From assembly GCA_945787015.1 (NCBI GenBank), contig CALZGM010000012.1:25273-89272 (forward strand): 64,000 nucleotides of DNA, written 5' to 3'. The translations under genes and the position numbers were made by a program. Positions 7,942 to 16,900 of this stretch are shown piece by piece. The stretch comes from an uncultured Roseburia sp. (GTDB lineage Bacteria; Bacillota; Clostridia; Lachnospirales; Lachnospiraceae). The first letter of the stretch is position 1; each line of letters opens with the position of its first letter. The notes under the pieces were generated by a model, which saw only the letters and a program-made list of their open reading frames with translations, made no database searches and had not been told where the DNA came from.

Positions 7942-9615
7942 ATGCAAAATAATATGGATTTGGGTTATGAAATGTTCTGCTACCAGTGTGAGCAAACCGC
8001 GAATGGCAAGGGCTGTACGAAAATGGGAGTTTGCGGAAAAACACCAGAGATTGCCAATTTGCAGGATTTATTAATTTTTCAAATTAAGGGCATCAGCTGT
8101 TATGGAAAGCAACTGGTGGAAGCCGGACAGCATATGGATAAAACGGTGGTGAGTTTTATTGAGAATGTTCTTTTTACAACACTCACAAATGTTAATTTTG
8201 ATGCAGATGTGCATGTTGCATTACTGAGAGAATCGCAACAGATAAAAGAAAATCTGAGAAATATTGTGGGAGAATTGCAACATATTACGACGCATGCCAC
8301 TTACAATCTGCCGGAGACAAAATCGGAAATGCTAAAAGATTCCCCTATCGCCGGTATCATGTATGATAAGGCGTTGGACCCGGATATCCGTTCCTTGAGG
8401 CAAACGATTTTATATGGATTAAAGGGGATTAGCGCCTATGGTCATCAGGCAAGGGAATTAGGCTATTATAGCGATCAGGTAGATGATTTCTATATTTTGG
8501 GACTGGAGGCTACGACAGACGATAATCTGACAGTAGAGGAACTCATCCGCATGACCATGCGTACCGGTGAGATGGCTATTGAAGTAATGAGGAAACTGGA
8601 TGAAGCCAATACTTCTATTTATGGAAATCCGGCTCCGCACAAGGTAAACGTTCATATAAAAAAAGGACCATTTATTGTTGTTTCCGGACATGATTTAAAA
8701 GATTTGGAAATGCTGTTAGAGCAGTCGAAGGGTATGGGGGTAAATATTTATACACATGGTGAAATGCTTCCATGTCACGGCTATGAAGGGTTGAAAAAAT
8801 ATCCGCATCTGGTTGGTAATTTTGGCGGAGCATGGCAGGACCAGCAAAAACAATTTGATAATCTTCCCGGATGTATCTTAATGACTACCAACTGCCTGAT
8901 GCGGCCGAGAGATAATTATAAAGACCGGATATACACCACAAACGTTGTGGGTTGGGAAGGCGTCAAGCATATTGGAAGGAAGGAAAACGGAGAAAAGGAT
9001 TTTAGCGAAATCATTAGACAGGCTATCGAACTGGGCGGCTACACGGAAGATGAGGAACCGCATGAAATATTGGTTGGCTTCGGACATCATGCAACGTTAA
9101 GTTACGCAGATCAAATTGTAAATGCAGTAAAAAGTGGAGAATTAAGGCATATCTTTCTGATAGGAGGATGTGATGGGGCCAGACCGGGGCGTAATTATTA
9201 TACGGAATTTGCCAAAATGGTTCCAAATGATTGCATTATATTGACATTAGCATGTGGAAAATATAGATTTAACAAGCTGGAATTTGGAGAAGTTGCAGGA
9301 TTACCAAGATTACTCGATGTTGGTCAGTGCAATGATGTATATTCTGCCATCTGTATTGCTAGTAGTCTGGCGGATGCTTTTAATACAGATGTCAATGGGC
9401 TGCCGTTATCACTGATTGTGTCATGGTATGAACAAAAGGCTGTTGCGGATTTACTGGCATTGCTGAGTCTGGGAATTAAAAATATATATCTTGGTCCAAC
9501 GCTGCCTGCATTTTTAAGTCCTAATGTATTGCAGTATTTATCGGATACGTTTAATTTGAAGCAAATAAGCAATGCAGAGGATGATATTAAAACCTGCTTG
9601 AAACAGAATATTTAA
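7942..9615 (+). CDS. hcp: hybrid cluster protein (hydroxylamine reductase)
   Basis: This encodes 557 residues starting at ATG 7942, which has GTGGAGG 7 bases upstream; an in-frame GTG at 7915 lacks such a site. The N-terminal CYQCEQTANGKGC then TKMGVC gives a C-x2-C-x8-C-x5-C pattern for the [4Fe-4S] cluster. Later Cys-containing motifs (GEMLPCHGYE, GGCDGARPGR, LACGKYRFN) are those that hold the hybrid 4Fe-2O-2S cluster. The enzyme acts on hydroxylamine and nitric oxide in anaerobic nitrosative stress. It lies after rubrerythrin and is convergent with a LuxR-type membrane regulator, which may control it. Length is normal for the family. Confidence 0.96.
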   Translation: MQNNMDLGYEMFCYQCEQTANGKGCTKMGVCGKTPEIANLQDLLIFQIKGISCYGKQLVEAGQHMDKTVVSFIENVLFTTLTNVNFDADVHVALLRESQQIKENLRNIVGELQHITTHATYNLPETKSEMLKDSPIAGIMYDKALDPDIRSLRQTILYGLKGISAYGHQARELGYYSDQVDDFYILGLEATTDDNLTVEELIRMTMRTGEMAIEVMRKLDEANTSIYGNPAPHKVNVHIKKGPFIVVSGHDLKDLEMLLEQSKGMGVNIYTHGEMLPCHGYEGLKKYPHLVGNFGGAWQDQQKQFDNLPGCILMTTNCLMRPRDNYKDRIYTTNVVGWEGVKHIGRKENGEKDFSEIIRQAIELGGYTEDEEPHEILVGFGHHATLSYADQIVNAVKSGELRHIFLIGGCDGARPGRNYYTEFAKMVPNDCIILTLACGKYRFNKLEFGEVAGLPRLLDVGQCNDVYSAICIASSLADAFNTDVNGLPLSLIVSWYEQKAVADLLALLSLGIKNIYLGPTLPAFLSPNVLQYLSDTFNLKQISNAEDDIKTCLKQNI

Positions 9616-9700
9616 AGAGGAACGTTTTTTGCCATGCAGAGAGCCCTTTGCCACGGTTTTTGTGGCAAAGGGCTCTCTGCATGACAAAAGAAGCGTCTCT
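9616..9700 (+). repeat. palindromic 3'-end repeat, copy B, bidirectional terminator
   Basis: This is an almost perfect long inverted repeat. A 22-bp core arm (starting CATGCAGAGAGCCC) is exactly complementary to its partner (ending TCTCTGCATG), and outer arms AGAGGAACGTTTTTTG / CAAAAGAAGCGTCTCT extend it. It fills the whole space between the hcp stop (9615) and the stop codon of the convergent LuxR gene, whose reverse-strand TAG shares the last bases. It probably terminates both genes. Confidence 0.75.
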
Positions 9701-11054
9701 AAAGACGAGTTAATTCTGTGCGGTTTGCGCATCCTGTCTTTTTTAATATATTGCGCACATGAAACTTTACTGTGTTTTCTGAAATGTAAAGCTGTTTGGC
9801 AATTTCGCCATTCGTGCTGCCTGCTATTAATAATTTGAAAACCTCTGCTTCACGAGGGGATATCTCGTATTTTTGTATCAATTCTTCAAGAAGTTCTTCA
9901 GAACTTGGTGATGGTTCAGAAACCGGCATATAGAGTTTATTGTAAAGAACAAAAAATGTAATAAAGGTAATAACAAAGCAGATGCTTGAAATCAGTACAA
10001 GAAAAACAGGCTGATTACTAAAAGCCATACCGGTTAAACTGCCAATGGCATCACCAATTCTGCCAAACATCAAACCATACACAAGAACATAGAGAAAAAT
10101 TTCTTTTGTACAAGCAATATCTGTAAAAACCACCACACGGAATACGGTAAGAAAACCAAAAAAAGCATATCCCAAAACCCATAGAACGATGCTGGCATGC
10201 AACTCATTTGATAAAGCAATCATTGCAAATGGAAAAACAAGTGCAATCAAACAACTGATTGCGCCATATTTTCTGCTACGGTCACCGATGCATCCGGCAA
10301 TGATTAAGCCAAGAGCATAGAAGGCTCTGGAAAACTCAAGATTGATACCTTCTGAAAGATCAGCAATCGGAAAATAAAAACCGATTCCGCGGGTAAGACT
10401 TAGCAATAGCACTGTAATACCGGCCAGAAGAATAATACCGGTTGAGATAGTTGCCTTTGTGTATGTAACCGTTTCTATAGTGAAAGGCTCATTCTCCGAT
10501 AAGATTATTCCAATCGTAATACAAATAAAAATTCCGTAGAAAATAAGTGCATAATCTGAACGTAGAAAGCTTGCGTCTTTTAAAAGAGAAAGCAGCCAAG
10601 AAGCAATGCTTGCGACACCGTATGCGCCTCCGAATACAAGAGAACGATACGAAGGTGCAACTTCCGTTGTAAGTAAAAACAGATAAAATCCTGCAATTAT
10701 CCCGTGAAAGAAATTCATTAGATATCCAAAAATTAAGATGGTTATCATCGAATTGCTTAAAACCGAAAGTACAATAAAAACAAAATCAATTCCAATACTT
10801 CCGACAAAAAAAGATTTTTTCAGAACCCACTCTTTTCTATAACGTAGTGCCAGACTAAAAAGGAATAATCCTGCAGCCTGAAACAGATAACCAATGACTT
10901 CCGTGAGCCAGTCTGCGGTTGTTGGCTTTACAAAGTCCATTAGATGATACAACCATGACAAATAGCCGGTGGATGTCCAGAGAAAACATAAAGCAATGAT
11001 AGAACTACACTGGAGGTTAGTTCGAAGGGTGGGTGATATTTTTTCTTTCGTCAT
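9699..11054 (-). CDS. membrane-embedded LuxR-family regulator with about 12 membrane helices
   Basis: The product is about 451 residues. Residues 1-385 are a succession of hydrophobic helices resembling an MFS-like permease fold. The last 65 residues are a LuxR/FixJ helix-turn-helix: SPREAEVFKLLIAGSTNGEI and LYISENTVKFHVRNILKKTG. DNA binding from the membrane is therefore expected, with the permease-like part as sensor. I chose the start at 11054 because AGGAGG precedes it on the reverse strand; an earlier ATG (11081) lacks one. It is convergent with hcp. Its upstream region holds a 14-base motif that recurs before the surface-protein gene. Regulators of this architecture are typical of gut Actinobacteria and Clostridia; their ligands are mostly unknown. 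Confidence 0.85.
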   Translation of the reverse strand: MTKEKISPTLRTNLQCSSIIALCFLWTSTGYLSWLYHLMDFVKPTTADWLTEVIGYLFQAAGLFLFSLALRYRKEWVLKKSFFVGSIGIDFVFIVLSVLSNSMITILIFGYLMNFFHGIIAGFYLFLLTTEVAPSYRSLVFGGAYGVASIASWLLSLLKDASFLRSDYALIFYGIFICITIGIILSENEPFTIETVTYTKATISTGIILLAGITVLLLSLTRGIGFYFPIADLSEGINLEFSRAFYALGLIIAGCIGDRSRKYGAISCLIALVFPFAMIALSNELHASIVLWVLGYAFFGFLTVFRVVVFTDIACTKEIFLYVLVYGLMFGRIGDAIGSLTGMAFSNQPVFLVLISSICFVITFITFFVLYNKLYMPVSEPSPSSEELLEELIQKYEISPREAEVFKLLIAGSTNGEIAKQLYISENTVKFHVRNILKKTGCANRTELTRL

Positions 11055-11142
11055 TGTAGTTAAGTCCTCCTGATTTTGCATATGAATATTCTAAATGTTT
11101 TTTATAGCCTTTTCAATCATTTAATTGTTGGAATAGATGTAC

Positions 11143-11156
11143 CTATCCTAAAACTA
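11143..11156. promoter_or_regulatory. shared motif CTATCCTAAAACTA, copy 1
   Basis: The 14 bases CTATCCTAAAACTA lie in the divergent region between the LuxR gene and the lipoprotein gene. The identical 14-mer occurs at 13823 directly upstream of a promoter. It may be an operator of the neighbouring LuxR protein; that link is inference. Confidence 0.35.
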
Positions 11157-11251
11157 CCCCACTGTCTTTGCGGCTTTTTTGATTACTGCCCTTTGAGGTA
11201 ATAGAAAAAAGTATAAAAGATTGTACAATTAAAAAATAGGAGGTAGTTCGT

Positions 11252-12205
11252 ATGAAAAAAATAACATGTATTATAATCCTGCTGCTTTACATTTTTGTCA
11301 TGGCGGCATGTGGCGAGAAAAGTTCCGCAGTGAAGTTGTTCGAAATAGAGAGCACCGACCAAACTGCGAACTGCAATGTTTATGTGGTTTCTATCAATCC
11401 TCAGGCTGCAATTTATGAAGATGCCAGAACGTACAAGGTCGTAAATATAGTAATGTTAAACGACGATGCGAAAGAGCATTATGCCGAACTTTCCTTTGAG
11501 GGGAAAAGTGTTTCAGATGTTGTCAATGACATGGTGGATCTCTGCGTTGAGAAAAATCTGATTAACGAAGAAAACAAAGATGTGAATATCGTTGTTGCGA
11601 AATATCATGAGAATAATGAGGAACATCTGGAAACTGAAGTTCAGAAAATCAGAGATAGTGTTTCCCAAAACCACGGTGAAGGGATTATTGTCAATGAAAG
11701 TAAAGCGGATGTCACCAATGAGGACGGAGACGACGTAAACATTACAAGCCAGGAAATATGGATAGAATGTCCTGACTGCGAAGGTGGAATGGCAAATTGT
11801 ACTCATTGCAATGGAGACTGGGAAACAGGTGTATATATTCCGGCTGAAGCGTGTAGGGAATGTGGTGGCAGTGGTGATATTGTGTGGATTGAAGAGCGAG
11901 AAGAAGAGGTAAGAAATGATTACGTCTGTCCAGTTTGCGGTGGAAAGGGCTGGCTTGATGATGGTATGCATGGAGGAAAGACAGCAGAATGTGGTCATTG
12001 CACCACAAATGGTGGCAATAGAGACTTCAATGATCTTGCATATGATAAGGTTATCGTAGAGGAGGAAATGCACGAAGTCTGTGGATCATGCAACGGGACC
12101 GGAATCGGGAATGAAGAACGCTACGAGGCATGCTACTACTGTAGCAATGGTAAGGTACAGTGCCCAACCTGCAATGGATCCGGTGGATGGATGATTTCCA
12201 ACTAG
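11252..12205 (+). CDS. lipoprotein with eight CxxC motifs (DnaJ-like zinc ribbons)
   Basis: This encodes 317 residues. Residues 1-20 form a lipoprotein signal ending in the lipobox VMAAC, so the mature protein should be anchored outside the membrane. A middle region (30-155) has no recognised domain. The C-terminal half carries eight CxxC pairs: CPDC, CTHC, CREC, CPVC, CGHC, CGSC, CYYC and CPTC. Several have the CxxCxGxG pattern of the DnaJ zinc-binding domain (CRECGGSGD, CPVCGGKGW, CGSCNGTGIG). AGGAGG precedes the start. Zinc-ribbon arrays of this type are normally cytoplasmic, so an exported version is unusual. It is convergent with the EAL gene through palindromic repeat C. A role in metal binding or surface protein folding is only a guess. 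Confidence 0.75.
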   Translation: MKKITCIIILLLYIFVMAACGEKSSAVKLFEIESTDQTANCNVYVVSINPQAAIYEDARTYKVVNIVMLNDDAKEHYAELSFEGKSVSDVVNDMVDLCVEKNLINEENKDVNIVVAKYHENNEEHLETEVQKIRDSVSQNHGEGIIVNESKADVTNEDGDDVNITSQEIWIECPDCEGGMANCTHCNGDWETGVYIPAEACRECGGSGDIVWIEEREEEVRNDYVCPVCGGKGWLDDGMHGGKTAECGHCTTNGGNRDFNDLAYDKVIVEEEMHEVCGSCNGTGIGNEERYEACYYCSNGKVQCPTCNGSGGWMISN

Positions 12206-12315
12206 GAACATTCCTTTTGCCCTAAAAAGAGCCCTTTGCCACGGTTTTGTTGGCGAAGGGCTCTTACTTTACTTTTTAGAAAAAAGGCTTTGTTCGAGAC
12301 AAAAGAAATGTCCCT
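12204..12315 (+). repeat. palindromic 3'-end repeat, copy C, between convergent genes
   Basis: The outer arms AGGAACATTCCTTTTG (12204-12219) and CAAAAGAAATGTCCCT (12300-12315) match in 14 of 16 positions. The inner hairpin AAGAGCCCTTTGCCA / TGGCGAAGGGCTCTT has one mismatch. The element spans from the lipoprotein stop codon to the reverse-strand stop of the EAL gene. That right junction (CTAAAG) is the same as in copy B. Confidence 0.7.
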
Positions 12316-13699
12316 AAAGCAAGCTTTCAAATTCTGCCAGCGGCATCGGCTTATAATATAAGAAGCCCTGCGCCCGGTGACAGTCACATTTTAATAAAAA
12401 TGCTTCCTGTGTTTTTGTTTCTACACCTTCTACGATGATATCCATTTCCAATTCGTGTAACATGGCAATGGTATGACTTAAGATACTCTGACTTTTCGGA
12501 TTTTTGATATCAAGGATAAAACCACGGTCAATTTTAATCTCATCAACAGGCTGGTTCTTTAACATCGTCATGGAAGAATAGCCGGTGCCAAAGTCATCCA
12601 TAGAAAGTGTGAAGCCGTATTGACGCAAAATTTTCAGGTTCTCATACATAGTAGATTCGTTTTCTAAAAAACCACTTTCTGTAAGTTCTAAAACAACATA
12701 ACTTGGTGGAACCTTAAAATCTTCGGACAACTGAATCAGGCATTCACGGAACGCCTTGTCAAATACATGTGTTCTGGAAATATTAATGGAAATAGGAACA
12801 ACCGGTAATCCATTTCTTAAACGTCCACCAATAAATTGGAATACCCGAGTCCAGATATAGATGTCTACATCAATAATCAAACCATTCTTTTCAAGCACCG
12901 GAATAAACTGGTTTGGAGTGACCAGCCCACGCTCCGGATGAATCCAGCGTATGAGAGCTTCACCACCAATGATCTGTCTGGTAGACATGTCAACTTTTGG
13001 CTGGATATAAACATGTAGCTGCTCTTCTTTTAAAGCTCCCACGATATCATTTTCAATCATCTTATTTAATAGCATCTGACTGCGCATTTTCTCGTCGAAA
13101 AAGGCATACTTCGCATAAAACTTACCTTTAATGGTATTTAGAGCCATCGTAGCATAATCACGCATGATACTTACAGACATGGTAGGGCTTTCAGCAACAC
13201 AGATTCCAAATGCCGGAAGCACCTTATAAGGAATCTTAAAGTCTGAAATTCGTTGGTCAATCTGTTTTACAATCGCAATTAAGTCATCTTCTGTCTCATA
13301 GGGAGTAAACATTCCAAAAATATCAGCACGAAAATGGGAAAGAACGACATAATCACGCATCTGTTTCTGCTCGCGAAGCGCATCAGCAGTACATTTTAAG
13401 AGTGCGTCTCCGACATCGCGACCACAAAATTCATTAATCGATTTAAAATTGGCAAAATCCAACACTATCATTGCAAACTTTGTCTGCGGATGCTCCAACA
13501 TAAGCTCTGCAGTCTTATAGTGAAAAGCACGCAGATTATATAATTCTGTCATAAACGTGCGGTTGCTTTCCATATTATTTTCTGCCATCTTTCGCAGAGA
13601 ATAGATATAGAGTTCAAAATCACGATCACTCATGCTTCTTAACAAAGCATCTTTCGAATGTTCTTGTTGATTTTCCTGCCAACTATCTTTATCTATCAT
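12314..13699 (-). CDS. EAL-domain c-di-GMP phosphodiesterase with degenerate GGDEF
   Basis: The product is 461 residues and cytoplasmic. Residues 45-190 form a GGDEF fold (DFANFKSINEFCGRDVGDAL) in which the catalytic GGDEF signature is replaced by FRADIFG, so cyclase activity is not expected. The EAL domain that follows keeps its metal and catalytic residues: GGEALIRW, NISRTHV, ELTESGF, DDFGTGYSS, KIDRGF and VEGVET. It should hydrolyse c-di-GMP to pGpG. In this window the likely consumers of that signal are the PelD-like receptor of the exopolysaccharide locus and perhaps the surface-protein/sortase pair next door. GGGAG precedes the start on the reverse strand. Confidence 0.92.
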   Translation of the reverse strand: MIDKDSWQENQQEHSKDALLRSMSDRDFELYIYSLRKMAENNMESNRTFMTELYNLRAFHYKTAELMLEHPQTKFAMIVLDFANFKSINEFCGRDVGDALLKCTADALREQKQMRDYVVLSHFRADIFGMFTPYETEDDLIAIVKQIDQRISDFKIPYKVLPAFGICVAESPTMSVSIMRDYATMALNTIKGKFYAKYAFFDEKMRSQMLLNKMIENDIVGALKEEQLHVYIQPKVDMSTRQIIGGEALIRWIHPERGLVTPNQFIPVLEKNGLIIDVDIYIWTRVFQFIGGRLRNGLPVVPISINISRTHVFDKAFRECLIQLSEDFKVPPSYVVLELTESGFLENESTMYENLKILRQYGFTLSMDDFGTGYSSMTMLKNQPVDEIKIDRGFILDIKNPKSQSILSHTIAMLHELEMDIIVEGVETKTQEAFLLKCDCHRAQGFLYYKPMPLAEFESLL

Positions 13700-13822
13700 G
13701 TATGCCCATCTCCCAATAAATAATTCCTACTATTAATATAGCACCTCACTATATCCAAAGTCGAGTTAAATTTGTACGATTTTTTTATGATTTTCAATGT
13801 GTAATATTTAAAATTAGATTAT

Positions 13823-13836
13823 CTATCCTAAAACTA
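13823..13836. promoter_or_regulatory. shared motif CTATCCTAAAACTA, copy 2, beside a -35 box
   Basis: This is identical to the 14-mer at 11143. Here it ends 3 bases before the -35 element at 13840, the usual place for an activator that contacts RNA polymerase. A partial inverted copy (AAAATAGGAAGATAG) follows at 13849-13863. Confidence 0.4.
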
Positions 13837-13839
13837 TTC

Positions 13840-13868
13840 TTGTGTTTAAAATAGGAAGATAGTATTAT
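13840..13868 (+). promoter_or_regulatory. likely promoter of the surface protein and sortase genes
   Basis: TTGTGT (13840-13845), a 17-base spacer and TATTAT (13863-13868) lie about 130 bases before the surface protein start. The -35 is poor, which fits dependence on an activator. The rest of the 299-base gap (13700-13998) holds a leader of about 120 bases in which I see no known riboswitch. Confidence 0.45.
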
Positions 13869-13998
13869 ATATTTATATGAAGTTACCAAAGTCTAAATCT
13901 ATGTGGATTATCATCGATGGTTACGATTAGCGCATCATCTATGCCGGTTGGGCAAAAAATTAATATGACAAATAAGTTATGTAAAGGAGAGATGACAA

Positions 13999-16900
13999 AT
14001 GAGTAAGAGTAAGAGTAAGAAGAGAATTTTGGCAGGAATCATGAGTTTGCTCTTGGTAATTACAACCGTGTTTATGGGGAATGTGGTGACGAGAGCGGCG
14101 GAGGAGAATACGAGTAGTTTTCAAATTCGTATTACGCCTATTGAAGGAGTGACATCCATTTCATATCAGATTGCTGGAAATGGGGCTGTCAGCATTGGAC
14201 TTAATGATTTTATGGAACAGCCTGTAGATGAAAGCGGTACCGTATGGTACACATGGAATTACACGGGAACGGTTGCCGTTGGAACAACAGTAGCACTTTC
14301 GGTCACTACAGCAAATGGATATTCGATAGAGCAAAATAGTGTGCTGGAAAAGTCGATTGTTGCTGATGATAGTAACGAGTTTGAGGTGAGATTAGCAACT
14401 TCGCCTACATCAGATCCAGGAAGAAATGTAAATATGACTTTTGTTGGTGCTGCTTCCGTAACAGCTAATGAAAATGGAACAGAAGGTTGTATGGCAAATT
14501 ATACAGTTGGAACGGAAAATGTAAGTGTAAATATCTCCAAGGGAACACTCACCGGAAATACACTTCAAATCAATAAAAATGATATTCCAAGCTCTTTTAC
14601 CTTTACAAACTACAACACAGGAACAATGAATGCAAAGGTGTATACAGACGAGGGATTTTCTAATAGTATCGGTTGGAATAGTGAAAATAGTTCGGCCTTT
14701 TTTACAGGTGAAGGAAGCGTACCGGACAGCTTCAACTTTACAATTGAAGCAAGCTCCCAAAGCAGCAATAATAACGGAAAAATTCGCTTTCACTGTCAGG
14801 ATAATCCGGTCACCGGCGGTCATGTGAGCGTAAGTTTTGATGGAAGTGAATATGTCGGAGTTCCGGAGAACGAAGATAACTCTTACGGAACGATTGACCT
14901 TCCGCAAGGTGTTAGCAATTTAACCGTAGTTTATTTTAAATTTGAAGAAAATAACGGGTACTCACTTGACACCGGGCGAGGTGTTGCTATCTGGCTAGAT
15001 GGGGAATCGACTCCTTTGACAGCAAATGCTGAGGGGGCTTATACATACACATTGCCGGATTCCCCTCTTGAGAAGCAGTATGAGTTGGAATTTGGCTGGG
15101 GAAGCGGCAACGGTGGTGGCGGACAACAAGATGTCAGCTTCTCCTGCAGCGACATGAACGGAAAAGAGAACGAGCGCGTAGATGCTGTTGAAGTTCAAAA
15201 GCAAGGATCAAGCGATTGGGTTGCGTATTCTTCAGGTGCACTGGATTCGCTTGCAGAAGGAGATACCTTCAAAGTTCGAATCAAAATGAAAGAGAACTTT
15301 ACTATAGACAAAGTCTCTTTAGATTACGAATCATTTAATCATAACTCTCGAGTAGGATACTTTAAGGAGAGTGACCAACCGAATTATGACGCAATAATTG
15401 CCGCACTTTTGTCTGAAGCCGGATATTCAATAACATTCCAACCGGAAGCAGATAGCAGGAATTCGGACGGACAAAGCACATTGCAAGCCAATTCCACTTG
15501 TCTGCGACTGCAATATCAGACGGCGCTTTCTTATGCGGAAAACGTTGATATCAACATGTTCTTCCAGACAAAAGATGGGGACAATGGTTATGGAGTATGG
15601 ACAAGAGATGATAACGGAGCGGATGTCTTTGTAGATGGAGTTGGTGATTCCGAAGTCAAATTTTCTTTCAATGGCAATAACTATGGAGAGAATGGAGATC
15701 CTTTTGGTCTCGGATATGGAAGGGAGAATACCGGGGAAAATCCGATACAGGTATCCTATGTATCTGCATATGCCGGAAAAGTAGGCCAGACAGTTACGGT
15801 TACTCCGGAGACCTACGATTATTTCGCCGCAGGAGGATATGCTACAGAAACTAATCAAAATACAATACGTATTGACGATTATGATGGCCTGATTGATGAA
15901 GTATACATTGATGTCAATGGTGACAATACCTTTGAGGCGGGTGAAAAACTGACACCAGAGGTCGGAGAGGATGCGTTTATTGGAAAGTATTCTTATTATG
16001 AGAAAACACTGGATGCTTCCTCTTCCTACAACATCCTTGTAAGAAAGCATCTGTCCACAAGAGTATCCTTGAAGTGGAGCTATACAGAATCAGGAACCGA
16101 TTTTTATGTTGACCATGGTGATATCTTCATTGAGAAGGTTGTCAGAGGTGATGAAACCTTATATCAGGCCCAGGTGAATACAAATGGTGATTTAGTGCTG
16201 GATGAACAGGGCGTTCCAATCGCAACCATCGATTTATTGGGAAATGATTATGGGGTCTCTTCCAGTGCAGGTGAGGTATTCCTGGAATGCGGCGATGAGG
16301 TTACCATTCGCTTAATTCCTACCTATGGATATCAGATTGAATCGGCTACCCTTAATGGTTGTGTGCAGTTGACTCCGAATGAGGTAGTAAGTTCCTTCAC
16401 ATTTACGGTAGGTGGAAATCTCCACATGGCAGGAACCTTTATTGAGGCTACGGATGTAACCGATACACGTGGCGCGACGACGGTAAGTGATGCCAGCATT
16501 ACAGATGGGCAAAATGCCACAGATTCCGGTAACTTAAAGCTTACCGTGTCGGATTATGACGGAACATATGAGAACGAAACCGCAGCTCTGGATTTAGCAA
16601 GGGGAGACAATGCAGAGGCGGAGGCAGAGACAATTGCAACTTTGGATATGACACTGGACAGTATGGTCAGCAAAGGAAATGGTGAGTATTGGACAGAGAA
16701 TATCAGTGAATTCGATAATCCGATTAATGTAAACCTTGAATTGAATGATGACAGTTACGTAGAAGGAGATACTTATGTGGTAGTTCGTGAACATGAAGGA
16801 GAACTTGAACCACTGGAAACCAGTTATGAAGATGGTGTGTTAAGTGTTCCGACCGAAAAGTTCTCTACATACTCAATTATCAAGATTTCAGCAGCAAAGG

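Noticed and set aside
7364-8044. 226-codon reverse-strand frame across rbr and the start of hcp
   Set aside because: It runs opposite two well-supported genes and through the palindromic repeat, and its translation has no protein-like pattern.
11513-12073. Long reverse-strand frame opposite the lipoprotein gene
   Set aside because: It is a mirror of the Cys-codon-rich coding strand, has no ribosome binding site and no recognisable protein. Similar shadow frames across the window were left out.
13877-13930. A 17-codon ORF (starting MKLPKSKSMW) in the surface protein leader
   Set aside because: There is no ribosome binding site before it and no sign of conservation, so chance is the better explanation.
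13700-13998. A c-di-GMP riboswitch before the surface protein gene
   Set aside because: The leader between the promoter and the start has no recognisable GEMM-type conserved core; only weak short stems are visible.
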